Shown here: positions 61,160 to 64,000 of the stretch, piece by piece | Layout of the letters: every line of letters starts with the position of its first letter | Numbering within the stretch: position 1 is the first letter of the stretch | Notes under the pieces: generated by a model | Told to the model about the DNA's origin: nothing | Databases searched by the model: none | What the model saw: the letters and a program-made list of their open reading frames with translations, nothing else | Origin: Neoconidiobolus thromboides FSU 785 | Taxonomy: Eukaryota > Entomophthoromycota > Entomophthoromycetes > Entomophthorales > Neoconidiobolaceae | Length of the DNA stretch: 64,000 nucleotides | Assembly (NCBI GenBank): GCA_025603075.1 | Contig: MU626270.1 | Location: 62,001 to 126,000 of the forward strand | Reading direction: 5' to 3' | Made by a program: the position numbers and the translations under genes

Positions 61160-62785
61160 CTTTAATGAATTTACAAGCTTATATGTTTCATCTGTAGTGA
61201 GACTTCTAATAGATATTCAAATTTCAAAGCCACTTTAAAGCATACATTATAATAGAAGCGGAGCCTGGAATTTAATATAGTAATAAATTTCCTTTCGGAT
61301 TTTAACTAGATAGCTAATATGTAGATATAGGTTTTATCATACTATTTTTTTTAACCAAAAATATAGAAATATAATATAAAATGCTAAAAGAAAAGGCCTT
61401 TGGGTATATAATTTTACAACTAAGCAAATTTATTATTTACTTATAAGGATCAATATATGTAGTTTAGAAGAAGTAGGAATATAACGAAAGCATTACAATT
61501 TAAAATTTTAATAAGGTATAACGCTTAATGTTGATTTTTTTGATTTCTTTGAAAAAAGCTTAAATAGATGCTTTCTAAGGATTATAGACCATTTTTCTAT
61601 AAACCGTTACAAGCTCGTTATAAGATTTTCTTATGCAAACGGAAGGTATTTCGAGAATAACGTATCCAAAGATGCTGGGGATGTGGCAGGGGTATAATTA
61701 TCAAGGCCTCAGATTAAATTTAAAGAATTAACTCTGGGACTCATAGCTCTTATATTAGCAGAATAAAGGAAATTGTCCTTACACTATGATTAAAGTCAAT
61801 TTTTGAAAGATAATTTTAATTATATTGATACTGAAAAATTATACACTTTTTAATTTCAAAAGTATTTTATCTATTGAAAAATACAGTTTTTATCAAGCTT
61901 AGCCAGCCTCATTTAAAAATCATGAATTTTGATGTTGGTTTAGTAACTAGAATTTTGCAGACACTTATCATGAAGCTTAGATAAAAAAATCAAATATTTG
62001 AAATAATTTATTATCAACGATAAGCTTTCTCGTTTCAAGAATATAATTTTATTTTTATTAATGATTAAGGAGCTAAGAATAATGCAAAAAATAGCGCATT
62101 ATAATTTGATTTTATATGAAATTGTATATTTTACGATAATATTCTTTAAGTAAAAAAGTTCTTATGTTAAAATAGCCGCTTTAACCATATTTATTAGGTT
62201 TAAGCTCATGAGTAACAAGGTTAGAGAAGCAGAAATATTGCTATTTTCAAAGCTACAAATTTGCAAAATGACCATTTTAGCTTAATACAGGATAAAGAAG
62301 AATAAGACATCTGAGTATTTATTATATATACCAAATAATAACTTTACATATAAAAATATAATATTGGATTTTTAAATAACTTGTTTTTTTGATAAGGAAA
62401 GAATGGCAAGAGTATAGAATTACAACATAAAATATTTTTACCACAAAGTTTTTTTAAACATTATAACCAGTAACTTTTGTCATTTTTTAATCAAAGCACA
62501 AGTTATTTATGGGAAAACCTAGTAAAAATATGGTATAATCTATCCACCTTTCCTTACGCAACTTATTTCCCCAATTTTTTTAGCTTACTTTCATAGGTGA
62601 AGTTTAAGATTTAAAAATTATTTTAATAATATGCGATTACTTTTATTCTTTTTGACCAAATCTAAAAATAGGCCATTTGTTAAACAGTCAAATTTACCAA
62701 AAAATTTTACTCTATTGTTATGCTCAATATTGAATTGAATCATTAAATTGATAAATAAATAGCGTTTAATTTAACTTTTTATTTT
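61160..62785. other. Intergenic upstream of the Zn2Cys6 gene
   Basis: About 1.6 kb, AT-rich, with no ORF or repeat copy recognised. Confidence 0.5.
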
Positions 62786-64000
62786 ATGGTGTCATTGCCC
62801 TTAATCCTTCAAAACAATCGTACTGATACTAAAAAATTATCCCATAAACGATGTGACCGATGTTATGACAAACATATTAAATGTAGTCGTCAATTACCCT
62901 CATGTAAACAGTGTTTAGAACTACCAAATCAAGTTTGTAAATATGAAAGAGAATTTATAAAAAAAGGAAATCGTCCAAAAGTGTATAATAATTCCATTTC
63001 AGTCATCGATTTAAGGACTGAAGGTAAACCTAGATCTAAAGCAAAAAGCATCATTAATCAGAGCGAAATGATCAATTATAATTTAAATTACTGCAATAAT
63101 GTCGCCATTGATATTACTAGTAATATTACTCGAAGAGCTGCTCTAGTGAATTTAATGACTGTTTTACAGTATCCTTCATTATTTAAGCCAACTAGAGAGT
63201 TACACCTTTTAATGTATTTATCCACAAAATTAGGTATGCTTTTAAAAGTTAAAGCAGTTAAGCCAAAGCCAAGCGAACAACCTGCTGGGAGTATTTTAGA
63301 TATCAATGACCTTATACAAAATGCAATTGGGAAATTTTTTACACATATCAATCTTCATCTTTCTTTATTTACTAAAAACAGTTTTAGAAAGTTACCAAGG
63401 TCTAAACTATTAAAGATGACGATTATAGCAGCTGGATTACAATGGATACCTAAAGGCGATCCGTTAAGAGATAACCTTTATAGCTATTTTGAATACCAAA
63501 TATCAGAGTGTTTAAAGCCAAGTAAAATTGTTTTCAGTTTAGATACGTTTCAGGCACTTTTAATCCTCTTTTATGGGCTTTTTGATGTGTTGTGGGTACA
63601 GAGAAGAGCCTCAATACTATTTAAAATGGCTTTAAGAATATCTCATATCATAGGCTTACCATATCCTGGAAAATTCAGTCACCGACTTTTCGTTGAGAGA
63701 AGAAACGCATATAATGCTTTATTACATATTATTGCATTTTCAAACCTTTTATTAATCCCAATAAATATTCACCCTCCAACTCATACTAGAATGATATTTT
63801 ATAAAAGTAAAGGTCAATGTAGTGATACCTTTTCTCAACTCATCAATTATTCGATCTCTATGTTTAATCCAGTCATCAATGAAGTACTGTCACTTAAGTT
63901 AAAGTGCTCTGAGTCATATGAAGAGGGGTTTAGCACTGAGTTAGGGATACGTCAAATGGCAGGAAGGATAAATAGTACCGCTTATTTTTTAACACAACGA
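62786..64000 (+). CDS. Zn2Cys6 fungal transcription factor (5' part, runs off the window)
   Basis: From ATG 62786 the frame is open for 405 codons to the right edge without an intron. Residues 24-58 are a zinc-cluster DNA-binding domain: CDRCYDKHIKC, then CKQC and a final Cys in LPNQVCKYE, with spacing C-x2-C-x6-C-x6-C-x2-C-x7-C. A basic linker follows (FIKKGNRPKV). From about residue 110 the sequence is helical, with a middle-homology-like section: RRASILFKMALRISHIIGLP, then HRLFVERRNAYNALLHIIAF. It is a nuclear sequence-specific regulator; the target genes are unknown. The 3' end is outside the window. The decayed sequence at 1-532 could derive from the C-terminal part of a similar protein, but the regions do not overlap enough to compare. 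Confidence 0.9.
   Translation, partial: MVSLPLILQNNRTDTKKLSHKRCDRCYDKHIKCSRQLPSCKQCLELPNQVCKYEREFIKKGNRPKVYNNSISVIDLRTEGKPRSKAKSIINQSEMINYNLNYCNNVAIDITSNITRRAALVNLMTVLQYPSLFKPTRELHLLMYLSTKLGMLLKVKAVKPKPSEQPAGSILDINDLIQNAIGKFFTHINLHLSLFTKNSFRKLPRSKLLKMTIIAAGLQWIPKGDPLRDNLYSYFEYQISECLKPSKIVFSLDTFQALLILFYGLFDVLWVQRRASILFKMALRISHIIGLPYPGKFSHRLFVERRNAYNALLHIIAFSNLLLIPINIHPPTHTRMIFYKSKGQCSDTFSQLINYSISMFNPVINEVLSLKLKCSESYEEGFSTELGIRQMAGRINSTAYFLTQR

Overview
The window is nuclear DNA of an AT-rich, intron-rich fungus. Genes are split by many short introns (about 45-75 nt, GTAAGN...TAG). The gene set is fungal: an Mdv1-type WD40 protein, a Rgp1 homologue, a Bdf1-type BET protein, a Hul4-type HECT ligase, a Mrx15-like DUF1279 protein, an Ime2/MAK-type kinase and a Zn2Cys6 regulator. 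An O-GlcNAc transferase and a plastid/bacterial-type dicarboxylate translocator point away from Dikarya. An early-diverging (zygomycete-grade) fungus such as Conidiobolus and relatives fits best; this is inference from composition and gene content, not a database match.

Layout. 1-532 is the broken 3' end of a gene. 0.8-10.2 kb is a block of minus-strand housekeeping genes (MDV1, RGP1, RPT1, a GST). 10.2-14.2 kb is mostly empty, with one small secreted/GPI-type gene and several copies of a short foldback repeat. 14.2-22 kb carries RPL15 (+), a BET protein (-) and a DASS-type transporter (+). 23.6-28.4 kb is a 1,583-residue O-GlcNAc transferase (+). 30.7-45 kb is a second dense block: NRDE2 (+), hexokinase (-), MRX15-like (-), HUL4-like HECT ligase (+) and an Ime2/MAK-type kinase (-). 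From 45 kb to the right edge the DNA is gene-poor. It holds decayed genes, most of the foldback repeats, a three-member cluster of small secreted-protein genes in different states of decay, one large intact A-T-R (carboxylic-acid-reductase-like) gene at 55.2-58.4 kb, and the 5' part of a Zn2Cys6 regulator running off the right edge.

The most notable non-genic feature is a family of about 14 copies of a ~105-bp foldback element. Its ends are close to ATATGGGGATGT...ACATCCCCATAT and its centre is AGCGCT. It occurs in both orientations, only between genes, and looks like a MITE. Genes of the dense blocks act in unrelated core processes (proteasome, ribosome, chromatin, mitochondria, Golgi traffic, glycolysis). 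No operon-like or obvious metabolic cluster is present. No tRNA, rRNA or CRISPR array was recognised by eye.
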